Shown piece by piece: positions 35,813 to 45,925 of a stretch of 64,000 bases of DNA. The stretch comes from Pedobacter hiemivivus (GTDB taxonomy: Bacteria; Bacteroidota; Bacteroidia; Sphingobacteriales; Sphingobacteriaceae): NCBI RefSeq assembly GCF_004331685.1, contig NZ_SJSM01000017.1:48524-112523 (forward strand), written 5' to 3'. The notes beneath the pieces were generated by a model, which worked only from the letters and a program-made list of their open reading frames with translations, was not told the DNA's origin and ran no database searches. Numbering within the stretch: position 1 is the first letter of the stretch; each line of letters starts with the position of its first letter. The position numbers and the translations under genes were made by a program.

Positions 35813-37789
35813 ATGCAACTTAAAAAAACAATAAGTCTTTGCAGTCTGCTTATTTGCGCAGTACTAAGCAAGGCGCAAGATCCACAGATCACAAAACAAA
35901 GCTTTGATCCAATTAACCTCAGCTATCCGGGCCTTGAAAAAACCAACCAGCTTTTTACGTCCGGCAAATATGAGGATGCGGCTAAAGAATTGCTGAGCTA
36001 TTATAGAAAAAAAAGCAAGGCTAAAGCACCAGATTTCAGCAACTCTGAAAAGCCGGCTGATTTAAGTAAGCCTATTGACAACGCTACTCAGGAAATGGCA
36101 GACAAAGCGTTAGTCCACCAGTTTCAACCCCACAAAGGATATGGCTATTTTGATTATGGCAAGGATATCAATTGGCAAATGTGGCCGGTAAAAGACAATG
36201 AGGTACGCTGGCAGCTACACCGTGTAAAGTGGTGGCAAGCGATGGCTCTGGTTTATCATGCTACAGCCGATGAAAAATATGCTAAAGAATGGATATACCA
36301 ATACAGCGATTGGGCTAGAAAAAACCCACTAGGCCTATCAAAAGATAATGATAGATTTGTATGGCGCCCGCTTGAAGTGTCGGACAGAGTACAAAGTTTA
36401 CCACCAACTTTTAGTCTCTTTGTAAACTCTCCTAATTTTAGTCCTGCCTTTTTAATGGAGTTTTTAAAAAGCTACCATCAACAGGCGGATTATTTATCTG
36501 AAAATTTTGCCGAAAAGGGAAACCATCGTTTATTTGAGGCACAACGTACCTTATTTGCCGGTGTATCATTTCCTGAATATAAAAATTCACAAAGATGGAG
36601 ACAAACTGGTATAACTGTGCTAAACACCGAAATTAAAAAACAGGTATATGCAGATGGAATGCAGTTTGAGCTCTCGCCGATTTACCACGTAGCTGCCATT
36701 GATATATTCTTAAAAGCGTATAGCTCCGCACAGCGTGTAAATTTGGAAAAAGAATTTCCACAATCTTATGTACAAACCGTAGAGAATATGATTATGGCGG
36801 TGATTAGCATTACACTGCCAGATTACAACACCCCTATGTTTGGCGATTCATGGCTTACTGATAAAAAATTCAGAATGAGTCAGTTTGCAAGTTGGAGTAA
36901 AGTTTTCCCGACAAATAAAACCATTAAATACCTCGCTACTGATGGTAAAGAAGGTCAGGCTCCTAGCTTTTTATCTAAAGCATTGAGCAATTCGGGCTTT
37001 TATACATTTAGAACTGGATGGGATAAAAATGCAACCGTTATGGTGTTAAAGGCTAGCCCTCCGGGAGAATTTCATGCCCAGCCAGATAATGGAACTTTCG
37101 AGCTTTTTGTAAAAGGCAGAAACTTTACACCTGATGCTGGTGTATTTGTATACAGTGGAGATGATGCCATTATGAAACAAAGAAACTGGTATCGCCAAAC
37201 TCGTATACACAGCACACTTACCCTTGATAACCAAAACATGATGATTACCAAGGCACAACAAGACAAATGGGAAACTGGTAAAAACTTGGATATCCTTACT
37301 TATACCAACCCTAGTTATACTGAGCTTAATCATCAGCGTAGTGTACTTTTCATCAACCACAAATACTTTTTAGTTATTGATCGTGCGATCGGTAAGGCTA
37401 CAGGAAACCTGGGTGTACACTGGCAACTGAAAGAGGATAGTAAAGCTGTTTTTGACAAGTCAAAAAACCGGGTTTACACTTCTTATAGTGATGGAAACAA
37501 CTTATTGATCCAATCGCTAAATAGTGATAAGGTAACACTTACTGAAGAGGAAGGTAAAGTATCTTATGTTTACGCCAAGGAACTATCTAGACCTGCTTTT
37601 GCATTTGAAAAGCTTAAAAAGGATGATAAGACACAGAATTTTGTGAGTATAGTTTACCCTTTTGATGGCGAGAAAACGCCAAATATCAGCATTAAAGAAA
37701 ACGCGGGTAATGATTTTGAAAAAGGTAAGCTCAACATTAGCCTTACCATTAATGGAAAGCAACAGGAGATAAAAATAACGCTGAATTAA
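35813..37789 (+). CDS. hepC: Heparinase III (heparan-sulfate lyase, PL12)
   Basis: 658 residues, signal peptide ending near VLSKAQ. From memory the protein closely resembles Pedobacter heparinus heparinase III along nearly its whole length, including KGYGYFDYGKDINWQMWPVK and GEFHAQPDNGTFELF. The catalytic Asn237, Tyr291 and His421 sit three residues before the P. heparinus positions (240, 294, 424), explained by a shorter leader. It cleaves heparan sulfate by beta-elimination at low-sulfated glucuronate sites and works with the GH88 enzyme two genes upstream. No SusCD or sulfatase genes adjoin the cluster, so uptake and desulfation functions must lie elsewhere. Confidence 0.93.
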   Translation: MQLKKTISLCSLLICAVLSKAQDPQITKQSFDPINLSYPGLEKTNQLFTSGKYEDAAKELLSYYRKKSKAKAPDFSNSEKPADLSKPIDNATQEMADKALVHQFQPHKGYGYFDYGKDINWQMWPVKDNEVRWQLHRVKWWQAMALVYHATADEKYAKEWIYQYSDWARKNPLGLSKDNDRFVWRPLEVSDRVQSLPPTFSLFVNSPNFSPAFLMEFLKSYHQQADYLSENFAEKGNHRLFEAQRTLFAGVSFPEYKNSQRWRQTGITVLNTEIKKQVYADGMQFELSPIYHVAAIDIFLKAYSSAQRVNLEKEFPQSYVQTVENMIMAVISITLPDYNTPMFGDSWLTDKKFRMSQFASWSKVFPTNKTIKYLATDGKEGQAPSFLSKALSNSGFYTFRTGWDKNATVMVLKASPPGEFHAQPDNGTFELFVKGRNFTPDAGVFVYSGDDAIMKQRNWYRQTRIHSTLTLDNQNMMITKAQQDKWETGKNLDILTYTNPSYTELNHQRSVLFINHKYFLVIDRAIGKATGNLGVHWQLKEDSKAVFDKSKNRVYTSYSDGNNLLIQSLNSDKVTLTEEEGKVSYVYAKELSRPAFAFEKLKKDDKTQNFVSIVYPFDGEKTPNISIKENAGNDFEKGKLNISLTINGKQQEIKITLN

Positions 37790-37807
37790 TAAAAATTATA
37801 ATAAAAA

Positions 37808-37835
37808 AAGACAACCTTCAGGGTTGCTTTTTTTT
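37808..37835 (+). terminator. Rho-independent terminator of the heparinase operon
   Basis: A short GC-containing stem CAACC/GGTTG within GACAACCTTCAGGGTTGC is followed by a run of nine T on the plus strand. Confidence 0.75.
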
Positions 37836-37866
37836 TATACATTTACCGCATTATTATTAATGTGTA

Positions 37867-39804
37867 ATGGGTCATCATAAAAACATCCAAAAATTAAGTG
37901 CTGCCGGTTTATTAATTAGTTTAGGTATCATTTACGGGGATATCGGTACTTCTCCTCTATACGTTTTCAAAGCCATCATTGGTGAGCGACTAATTACACA
38001 AGACCTTATTCTAGGGGGGCTATCCTGCATCTTCTGGACGCTTACTTTACAAACCACCATTAAATATGTTGTCATAACTTTACAGGCTGACAATAAAGGT
38101 GAGGGCGGGATTTTCTCCTTATTCTCTTTAGTCAAGCGGAAAGCAAAATGGTTAATCATACCTGCCATGATTGGTGGGGCAGCATTGTTGGCTGATGGTA
38201 TAATGACCCCTGCGGTTACGGTTTCATCCGCTATTGAAGGTCTCGGATTAATCTATAAGGATTTACCTACAGTACCTATTGTACTGGCTATCATTATCTT
38301 TCTTTTTGTTTTACAGCAATTCGGAACTTCCTTGGTAGGCAAAGCCTTCGGGCCTATTATGTGGCTGTGGTTTACCATGATCGCGGTTTTAGGTTTTGCA
38401 CACATTATGGAACTTCCTGAGATTTTAAAGGCTATTAATCCTTATTATGCTTATCATATACTAACCACTAATCCACAGGCATTTTTAATTATCGGAGCGG
38501 TATTTTTATGCACTACGGGAGCTGAAGCTTTATATTCTGACTTAGGTCATTGTGGACGCTCGAACATCAGAATCAGCTGGATTTATGTTAAGACCTGTCT
38601 GGTTCTAAATTATATGGGGCAAGGTGTATGGTTGTGGAAACTACAGGGAACCCACCTGGGGGATGTAAATCCATTCTATCAATTGATGCCGGGTTGGTTC
38701 CTGATCTATGGAATAGCGATAGCAACCATTGCTGCTGCAATTGCGAGTCAAGCACTTATTTCTGGCTCATTTACGTTGATTGCTGAGGCCGTTAGGTTAA
38801 ATCTATGGCCAAAGGTTAGAATTAATTACCCAAGTGAGCAGAAAGGTCAGCTTTATGTCCCTTCTATGAACTGGATATTAATGAGCGGATGTATTGTTGT
38901 GGTATTGATCTTCCAAAAATCCGTAAACATGGAAGCCGCCTATGGTTTGTCGATTACAGTGGCTATGCTCATGACTACAATCTTGGTATCTGTATTCCTT
39001 TTAAGAAAAAAAGTCCCGAAATACCTGATCGCGATATTTCTAACGATATATGGATTTATTGAATTGACCTTCCTGGCTGGAAATGCGGCGAAAATACTTC
39101 ATGGTGGCTGGTTTACAGTAATTCTGGGTACGGTGTTGTTCTCTGTGATGTGGACTTGGTACAATGGTCGCAGAATCAGGAACAGATACATGAAGTTTGT
39201 CGATATCGAAGAGTTCTACCCTGTAATTAAAAACATTAGCTCGGATCATACGATAGCTAAATACGCTTCCAATCTGGTTTACTTAACCAGTGCAAACTTC
39301 AATACGGAGATTGAATCTTCGGTGATTTACTCGATTATCCAAAAGCACCCAAAAAGAGCTGATGTATATTGGTTGCTCCATGTGGATGTAACGGATGAGC
39401 CTTATACAATGGAGTATGAAGTGGACCATATGATACCAGAGAAACTGATCAGAATAGACTTTAGATTAGGTTTCAGAGTTGAGCAACGGATAAATGTCCT
39501 ATTTAGAAAAGTAGTAGAGGAATTGGTAAAAAGTGGCGAAATTGACATCACCAGTAAGTATGAATCACTAAAGGCCTTAAAAATACCTGGCGATTTTCGT
39601 TTTGTAGTAATTGAGAAAATTCTATCTAACTCGAGCAGCCTTCACTTTATAGAACGTTTAACAATTGCTTACCATAGAATCCTTAAGCTAATGAGTATTT
39701 CAGAAAGAAAAGGTTTCGGACTGGATTCAAGTTTCGTGAGTGTAGAGCAGGTTCCATTGATTGTGGATGTTCCAGATCCTATTCATATGAAAAGGATCAA
39801 GTAA
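37867..39804 (+). CDS. kup: Low-affinity potassium transporter Kup
   Basis: 645 residues with about 12 transmembrane helices followed by a cytoplasmic C-terminal domain. The N-terminal LGIIYGDIGTSPLYVFKAI is the KUP/HAK signature. It imports K+ with protons at the inner membrane. Monocistronic, between the heparinase operon terminator and a convergent cupin gene. Confidence 0.94.
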   Translation: MGHHKNIQKLSAAGLLISLGIIYGDIGTSPLYVFKAIIGERLITQDLILGGLSCIFWTLTLQTTIKYVVITLQADNKGEGGIFSLFSLVKRKAKWLIIPAMIGGAALLADGIMTPAVTVSSAIEGLGLIYKDLPTVPIVLAIIIFLFVLQQFGTSLVGKAFGPIMWLWFTMIAVLGFAHIMELPEILKAINPYYAYHILTTNPQAFLIIGAVFLCTTGAEALYSDLGHCGRSNIRISWIYVKTCLVLNYMGQGVWLWKLQGTHLGDVNPFYQLMPGWFLIYGIAIATIAAAIASQALISGSFTLIAEAVRLNLWPKVRINYPSEQKGQLYVPSMNWILMSGCIVVVLIFQKSVNMEAAYGLSITVAMLMTTILVSVFLLRKKVPKYLIAIFLTIYGFIELTFLAGNAAKILHGGWFTVILGTVLFSVMWTWYNGRRIRNRYMKFVDIEEFYPVIKNISSDHTIAKYASNLVYLTSANFNTEIESSVIYSIIQKHPKRADVYWLLHVDVTDEPYTMEYEVDHMIPEKLIRIDFRLGFRVEQRINVLFRKVVEELVKSGEIDITSKYESLKALKIPGDFRFVVIEKILSNSSSLHFIERLTIAYHRILKLMSISERKGFGLDSSFVSVEQVPLIVDVPDPIHMKRIK

Positions 39805-39818
39805 AACCTACTTTACTT

Positions 39819-40235
39819 TTAATGTTCGGGGTCAAATATAACTTTGTTATACTGATCATCTGTCACTTGCTCCATCCAATCTACTGGTGATCCGTTTAAC
39901 TTTTCCTGGATGGCAATGTGGCTCATCGCTGTAATATCTGTAGCGCCGTGCCAATGCTTTTCTCCCGGGAAGAAGTATATCACATCGCCTTGGTGAACAT
40001 CATGTCTTACATCACCTTTATGTTGCACCCAACCCGAGCCTGCGGTAATGATCAAGGTCTGCCCAAAGGGATGCGTATGCCATGCCGTACGTGCTCCGGG
40101 CTCAAAGGTGACTAGTGCCATCGCTACGCGGGATGGTCCTGGTGGATTAATCAAGGGGTCAATTCTTACTGATCCGGTAAAATATTCTGCGGGACCTTTA
40201 CCTGAAGGTTGTGAACCGCTGCGTTTAATTTCCAT
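39819..40235 (-). CDS. Cupin-domain protein
   Basis: 138 residues from the start chosen at 40235 (MEIKRSGSQPSG), preceded by an AGGAG-like sequence; a longer frame to 40265 adds ten unlikely residues. A single cupin with metal-ligand motif HTHPFGQ and a later His in PGEKHWHGA. Related small cupins are annotated as (R)-mandelonitrile lyase-like or carboxymuconolactone-associated proteins. The reaction is unknown. Confidence 0.8.
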   Translation of the reverse strand: MEIKRSGSQPSGKGPAEYFTGSVRIDPLINPPGPSRVAMALVTFEPGARTAWHTHPFGQTLIITAGSGWVQHKGDVRHDVHQGDVIYFFPGEKHWHGATDITAMSHIAIQEKLNGSPVDWMEQVTDDQYNKVIFDPEH

Positions 40236-40298
40236 AATTGTTCTCCTTTGATATAAAGTAAACAATAATTACGCTATAGCGCAATATAGAATTAAGTA

Positions 40299-40790
40299 TT
40301 AGCTTAATTTCCAATCAGGTCTTTCAAAGTGACAGGTATATCCGTTCGGGTTCTTTTGCAAATAATCCTGATGCTCCACTTCGGCATTCCAAAAATCAGT
40401 TGCAGGAACAACTTCCGTTACAATTTTTCCTGGCCATACGCCCGAAGCGTCCATTTCTGCGATTAAAGCTTTTGCTGTTTCTTGTTGCTGCTCATCCAAA
40501 AAGAAGATGGCCGAACGATAAGAAGTCCCGATATCATTTCCCTGCCTGTTTCGTGTCGATGGATCATGAATCTGGAAGAAATATTCGAGGAGTTTACGAT
40601 ATGATAATTGTGCAGGATCAAAGATGACCTCTATACCTTCAGCATGTGTTCCATGATTCTTATAAGTCGCATTAGGTACATCCCCACCAGTGTATCCAAC
40701 TACCGTTGAAATGACACCTGGATAATGTCTGATCAATTCTTCTACTCCCCAAAAGCAACCGGCTGCCAGAATGGCTTTTTCAGTATTCAT
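40299..40790 (-). CDS. msrA: Peptide-methionine (S)-S-oxide reductase MsrA
   Basis: 163 residues. The catalytic motif GCFWG contains Cys12, and the conserved regions YTGGDVPNATYKNHGTHAEG and NDIGTSYRSAIF are present. It reduces methionine-S-sulfoxide in proteins. Only the catalytic cysteine is obvious, with no clear resolving cysteines at the C-terminus (ending FERPDWKLS), so recycling by another thiol is possible. No linked msrB. Confidence 0.94.
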   Translation of the reverse strand: MNTEKAILAAGCFWGVEELIRHYPGVISTVVGYTGGDVPNATYKNHGTHAEGIEVIFDPAQLSYRKLLEYFFQIHDPSTRNRQGNDIGTSYRSAIFFLDEQQQETAKALIAEMDASGVWPGKIVTEVVPATDFWNAEVEHQDYLQKNPNGYTCHFERPDWKLS

Positions 40791-40865
40791 ATCAATTCTC
40801 TTTTAATAACCCAAAGGTACAGCGCTATTGTGTAAACGGCAAGCCATTTTTCTTTTACATAAAAA

Positions 40866-40891
40866 AGCCAATAACAATATTGTTATTGGCT
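40866..40891 (-). terminator. Palindromic terminator of the DUF1579 gene
   Basis: A perfect 26-base palindrome (AGCCAATAACAAT then its complement) followed on the minus strand by T6, just after the DUF1579 stop codon. Confidence 0.82.
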
Positions 40892-40905
40892 GTATCCGTT
40901 TTTCA

Positions 40906-41475
40906 TTACCGTCTACTGAATTTAATTTCCATGGTTTTCATTTCCTTACCTTCGGTAGTACAATACATCTCCAAGAATTGATTGTTATCATCCACTAGTT
41001 TAAATACCTCCCGAACATCCATATCCTTGCCAGTAGTGGGATCAACGCATTTCCCTTTAAAATTAATGGTTTTTGTTGCATCATCCCAAGTTCCGTCCAT
41101 CACCATTATACCTGTACCCATATTGTCTATCCAAGTAGAGGTAAATGTTTTTTTAGCATTGTCGTAGCCTAGAAGGCTCATTCCTTCAAATGGCATCCCC
41201 ATCATCGTACCTTTATGAGTAGACTGCTGGTATCGTCCACCCAAAATCATCTTATTCTCACAAACGCTTTTACTTTTTTCTGGTGGAGCACCTGGTTTCA
41301 TCCATGTGGTTACCTCACTATTCCAGGCACCATCACTTTTTGCAATCATTTTGTGTACATCGCCTGGAGTCATATAGGCTTGCCAGGCTTTCATCATGGC
41401 ATCGTCCTGAGCTTTAATACCAGTGATTACGGCTAGCAATAGCAAAGCCATAACAGATAATGTTAACTTTTTCAT
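40906..41475 (-). CDS. Secreted DUF1579-family protein
   Basis: 189 residues with a signal peptide ending near ITGIKAQ. DUF1579 features are visible: GAWNSEVTTWM near the start, then GRYQQSTHKGTMMGMPFEG, GYDNAKKTFTSTWIDNMGTG and DGTWDDATKTINFKG. These predict a lipocalin-like beta barrel in the periplasm. The ligand and function are unknown. Monocistronic. Confidence 0.85.
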   Translation of the reverse strand: MKKLTLSVMALLLLAVITGIKAQDDAMMKAWQAYMTPGDVHKMIAKSDGAWNSEVTTWMKPGAPPEKSKSVCENKMILGGRYQQSTHKGTMMGMPFEGMSLLGYDNAKKTFTSTWIDNMGTGIMVMDGTWDDATKTINFKGKCVDPTTGKDMDVREVFKLVDDNNQFLEMYCTTEGKEMKTMEIKFSRR

Positions 41476-41675
41476 ATCAAATAGAATTAGTTTTCCCTTA
41501 CCTAAATTTACGAAAAAAAAAGTCTATAATGCCAAAGAGCTCCGACATCCATCTGAGCTCTTCAATATCAACTAAACCTAAACTTTATAAATACTAACCA
41601 AATATTTATACTACAAAGGTAAAGGCCCTTCATTAAGGCAGTGTTAACTCGACATCAATTATTAAGGCTTATTTA

Positions 41676-44600
41676 TCAATTGATATTCATTTTTAATTGG
41701 ATGGTGAACTTACTGCCTTTATTTGGTTCACTTTGAACATTGATATCTCCACCCGCTGCATTTACGATTTTTTTAGCAAGGTACAACCCAATGCCGCGAC
41801 CTTCTACATCCTGATGAAGTCTACCATACATATCAAAAATATGATCAAGCCCTTCTTTACGCATACCTCTGCCATTATCTTGTACGGTTAAGACGATATG
41901 ATTATCCTCCATTGAGGTATGGATATGAATTACAGGAGGCAGGTTACCTTGGAATTTTATTCCATTTGATATCAAATTAAATAAGATACTCCTTAAGTTC
42001 TTTTTTGAAAAGAAGACCTCTTTAACTTCAAGATCTCGGGTAATCACCGCACCTGATAATTTGATCTTATTGTCTAAGCTCCACTCTATATTTTTGATAA
42101 TCTCCTCGATATTAACCATTTCCATCATGTCGCTTTCTAATTTCGCTACTGTGGCAATATCGTTGATTAACTCCCGGAATTTTTTAACCGAGGAATTGAT
42201 GATCATTAAAAACTTATTTAAATCCGGATCCGTTACTTTTCGGTTCATGACATTAATACTCACTTCAATGTTACCTAATGGGGCCAACAGATCATGAGAA
42301 GCAGTATTTGCGAAATTATCAAGATCAGCATTGATACGTAATAAGCTTTCATTCTTCTTATCTAGCTCAAGTTGTGTCTTTTTTAATTCGGTAATATCAT
42401 TAAAAGTGACGATTGCGCCCTTCTTTTTATGATTAACCTCCTGGATATAAGGCATCGTCATGATCTGATACCATTTGCCGTTATTGGTTTCAATTTCTTT
42501 GGTGATGATATCTCCTTTGGCAATTACCTGTTTAATATCTTCTAAAATAGTTTCAAATTTTATATTGGTAGAAATATGGCTGATCGGCCTGCCAATATCA
42601 GATTCCTGAAGATTGATTTGCTTTACCGTACCTGGCGAAAATTTCATTAACAGTAGATCACTATCGATAAATAACTGCCCATTGATGTTACTTCTAAAGT
42701 AATTATTCAAGTCGTCATTAACATCCAACAGTTCTTTGTTCTTCAGCTGGTAGTCCGAATTAATCGTATGCAGTTCTTCATTTACCGATTGCATCTCTTC
42801 ATTGGTACTTTGCATTTCTTCATTGGCAGAAATCAATTCTTCGTTAAAGGATTGGAGATTTTCAGCAGAAGAATCAAGCTTTTCATAGGCCGAATGAAGC
42901 TTATCTTTTAGCTCCTTCAATTCCTCTTCCAAGTTCAAAGTGTATTGATTCAGATACGTTTTTTCATCAAATACAAGACCTTCTTCCCCCGCAGGGTTAA
43001 CCAACTTATCCTCGCTAATTGCAACCATTAGGAACCTTTGTTCTCCTTTTTTAACAGGTAAGGGTGCCACTGAAAGCGATACTTTAACGGTAGTTTGTCC
43101 ACGTTTAATTATTATTCCATGAACAGTAGTACTTTCATTTGTTTTTAAAACCGTTTTACTTATGGTATTAAAGGCTATTAGCAGTGGCTTTGGCAAAAGC
43201 TCCACGAGGTTTGAAGTAAAATGTTTTTGGAGAAGATATTTTGTGGTATCTCCATAAGACTTTAAGACCCGGTTATGCTCATCAATACAAACAGCCATGT
43301 AGTCCAGTACTTCCGCCAAGCTTGCATTCATGGTTTCAGTCAACGTATTGGAAACCTCTTTGATCGTGTGTTCTTGTGAGAATGAAGAAGAACTACGTTT
43401 TAAATCCATTTCTGGCAATGAAAATGCATCCAGGCTTATCGTCCGTTTAGTTTCAAGGCTCTTATATATTTTCCATTTTTTATTGACAACTTCCAATTTT
43501 TTAATAATTGGCATTGGATTTTCACTGGAACCCAAAAACAAGTATCCTTCCGTTTTAAGTCCAAAAAGCAGCATAGTGAATGTTTTTTTCTGCAAAACTG
43601 GGCTCATGTAGATTAACAGGTTCCTACAACTGATCAAATGCATATTGCAATATGGCGGGTTCTTTACCAAATCATGTTGGGCAAAAATCGCCATCTTTCT
43701 GATCTCTGGCTTAATTCTATAGTTTTTGCCTTCTTTTAAAAAGTATTTATGAAGCCGTTGGGGAGACATATTTCCTTCAATGGCCGGACTGTAAATCCCC
43801 TTGGCTGCATGAATTAATGCGGAATTATCAATATCGGTTCCAAAAATCTTGACAACGGTATCTTTGTATTTTCCTGTTAACTGCTCTGCAATCAATATGC
43901 CCAGGGAATACACTTCTTCGCCGGTAGCACAGCCAGCCACCCACATCTTCAATTCTTCGCCAGGGCTGAGTCTTTTAAGTATTTCAGGTAATACATTACT
44001 TTGTATGAAGTCAAATGCTTCTTTATCCCTAAAAAATGAAGTCACACTGATTAGAAACTCTCTAGAAAGCGCGGTTACTTCTTCGGGTGTTGTTTTTAGA
44101 AAATTCAGGTAATTTGCAAGCGAGGTACAGTTATGATAGAGTGCCCTTCTTTTAGTTCTTCTTAGGATAGTTGCTTGTTTATAATCTGAAAAATCAAGAG
44201 GTGAGTTGTCTTTGATCAAGTCAACAATTGCTGCCAGATTTTTTTTATCATCTGAACGATCAGCTAATAGCTCCATTCCGTATTTTACATAATCTTCAAT
44301 TGCGCCAGGCATTAATTCGGGTTCCAAAATGAAATCTACTATTCCTGTAGCTAAAGCATGGGACGGCATACTGCTAAATTCTGAAGTTTCAGGATTGCGT
44401 ACCATCACCATACCACCCTCTTTTTTAATAGCCTTTATGCCTTCCGTACCATCAGAGCCTAAACCGGACAAAATTATTGCGATAGATTTTTCACCGGAAT
44501 TTGCAGCAAGGGAATTAAAAAAAGTATTGATCGTCAGATGAGGGCTTTTGGTCTTTTGTTTATCCGTCAAAAACAACGTATTGTCTTCTATGGTCATAAA

Positions 44601-44846
44601 CTTATTGCTCGGAATAAGATAAACTTGATTTCTTTTTACTTTAGTTCCGTTTTCAGCCTCTTCTACCACAAGTTTACTATGCCGGCTTAGTAATTCAACC
44701 ATTCTGCTTTTAAAATCCGCAGATAAGTGCTGAATAATTATATAAGAAACACCATCTAAAGGAGTATGATCAAAAAAAGAATTGATCTCTTCCATACCCC
44801 CTGCAGAGGCACCAATGGCAATAATATGGTCTGGCTCTCTTGTCAT
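41676..44846 (-). CDS. CheB-CheR-PAS-histidine kinase hybrid signalling protein
   Basis: 1056 residues. Order: CheB methylesterase domain (about 1-190; GASAGG with Ser14, an IIQHL histidine and LSGLGSDG), CheR methyltransferase (about 210-475; SAM motif VAGCATGEEVYSLG, then GTDIDNSAL), a PAS-like segment, a long coiled coil with repeated NEEMQS/NEELHT near 640-715, a PAS domain (about 720-840), HisKA (ASHDLLAPLGNIE, phospho-acceptor His) and HATPase (NLISNGIKF, DNGRGM, GRGIGLYLAKK). No receiver domain and no CheB REC domain. Such chimeras are widespread; the receptor and output partner are unknown. A cytoplasmic location is likely since no membrane helices are seen. Confidence 0.88.
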   Translation of the reverse strand: MTREPDHIIAIGASAGGMEEINSFFDHTPLDGVSYIIIQHLSADFKSRMVELLSRHSKLVVEEAENGTKVKRNQVYLIPSNKFMTIEDNTLFLTDKQKTKSPHLTINTFFNSLAANSGEKSIAIILSGLGSDGTEGIKAIKKEGGMVMVRNPETSEFSSMPSHALATGIVDFILEPELMPGAIEDYVKYGMELLADRSDDKKNLAAIVDLIKDNSPLDFSDYKQATILRRTKRRALYHNCTSLANYLNFLKTTPEEVTALSREFLISVTSFFRDKEAFDFIQSNVLPEILKRLSPGEELKMWVAGCATGEEVYSLGILIAEQLTGKYKDTVVKIFGTDIDNSALIHAAKGIYSPAIEGNMSPQRLHKYFLKEGKNYRIKPEIRKMAIFAQHDLVKNPPYCNMHLISCRNLLIYMSPVLQKKTFTMLLFGLKTEGYLFLGSSENPMPIIKKLEVVNKKWKIYKSLETKRTISLDAFSLPEMDLKRSSSSFSQEHTIKEVSNTLTETMNASLAEVLDYMAVCIDEHNRVLKSYGDTTKYLLQKHFTSNLVELLPKPLLIAFNTISKTVLKTNESTTVHGIIIKRGQTTVKVSLSVAPLPVKKGEQRFLMVAISEDKLVNPAGEEGLVFDEKTYLNQYTLNLEEELKELKDKLHSAYEKLDSSAENLQSFNEELISANEEMQSTNEEMQSVNEELHTINSDYQLKNKELLDVNDDLNNYFRSNINGQLFIDSDLLLMKFSPGTVKQINLQESDIGRPISHISTNIKFETILEDIKQVIAKGDIITKEIETNNGKWYQIMTMPYIQEVNHKKKGAIVTFNDITELKKTQLELDKKNESLLRINADLDNFANTASHDLLAPLGNIEVSINVMNRKVTDPDLNKFLMIINSSVKKFRELINDIATVAKLESDMMEMVNIEEIIKNIEWSLDNKIKLSGAVITRDLEVKEVFFSKKNLRSILFNLISNGIKFQGNLPPVIHIHTSMEDNHIVLTVQDNGRGMRKEGLDHIFDMYGRLHQDVEGRGIGLYLAKKIVNAAGGDINVQSEPNKGSKFTIQLKMNIN

Positions 44847-44966
44847 TTGAAATGAAAGTTATTAAAATAGCTTCTGGTATAGAAAATATGGAAATCAAAA
44901 ATACGACTATATTATTGAAAATGAGAAATTTCGAAGTATATATAGAAATCTCGATCCCTGCACAGC

Positions 44967-45812
44967 TTATTTGCTAGCAACCCGTCTCTGATTGAAAATC
45001 AAATACCCTAGCGGGGTTTTTCCGGTATAGGTTTTAAAATCTTTTAGAAAGTGATTCGAATCGTAGTATCCATTTGATATTGCAATTCGCATCAAATCGA
45101 CATCCTCACTTCCAACCAATTCAAGGTACGCATGAATAAAGCGTTGGAGTTGAATATACTCTTTAGGCAAAAGTCCAATATGCTGCACAAAACTTCTTTC
45201 CAGCCATTTATAATTTACGCCAGCATCATTTGTCACATTTCGAACAGTGCTTTGTCCTTTTATTTTATGGATATAATCTAATGTTTTATGTAAAATTTCA
45301 GGGGTATCTATCTTCCTAAAATAATTTTGAACATATGTTTCGACAAATGCCACTTTTTCTTGAATAGAATTGGATTCAAAAAATTCGTTAATACTGAAGT
45401 TAATGTGCTTAGCAATAGATTCAAATGGAACAACTGGATTATATCTAAAGTATTGAGCTTCTAAACCAAACAACTGATAGAAAGTACCTGGATGGAACCT
45501 AATTATAAAAACCTGGTCTGTATTATTGTTGTATCTTACATAAACATTCTTAATTGAGCCAGCACTTGCCCATGCAGCTTTAACTTCGAATGTATCGTTT
45601 TCTCCTCTTACCGTTATTGAGTCTTCGCAACTTTGCAAAAAAACAAGCACAGGAAAGCCATCATTGAAAATAAGATGGGTATCATGCTTTGAGTCTCTGG
45701 AGAAAACATAAAATCCCTCGATAACAGACGCTAAGTCTTTAGATGGACTAATTCTGTAACCGTCCTCATTAAATTCCCCTAATTGTATCTTCTCCAGATA
45801 ATTTATCGGCAT
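44967..45812 (-). CDS. AraC-family transcriptional regulator
   Basis: 281 residues. The C-terminal AraC DNA-binding domain has two helix-turn-helix motifs, the second clear in IAISNGYYDSNHFLKDFKTYTGKTPLGY. The N-terminal half resembles the DUF6597 ligand-sensing region common in Bacteroidota AraC proteins. The target is unknown; the divergent neighbour is methionine aminopeptidase, 113 bases away. Confidence 0.85.
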   Translation of the reverse strand: MPINYLEKIQLGEFNEDGYRISPSKDLASVIEGFYVFSRDSKHDTHLIFNDGFPVLVFLQSCEDSITVRGENDTFEVKAAWASAGSIKNVYVRYNNNTDQVFIIRFHPGTFYQLFGLEAQYFRYNPVVPFESIAKHINFSINEFFESNSIQEKVAFVETYVQNYFRKIDTPEILHKTLDYIHKIKGQSTVRNVTNDAGVNYKWLERSFVQHIGLLPKEYIQLQRFIHAYLELVGSEDVDLMRIAISNGYYDSNHFLKDFKTYTGKTPLGYLIFNQRRVASK

Positions 45813-45925
45813 GTCGCAAATTTACGGGAAATGTAAATAGCTAAAGAATAATACGATGTCTAATATTTACTATGAGCTCAATTTAAATGCTCCTAACTTT
45901 GTGCAAAACGGAATAGCGTTAATTT

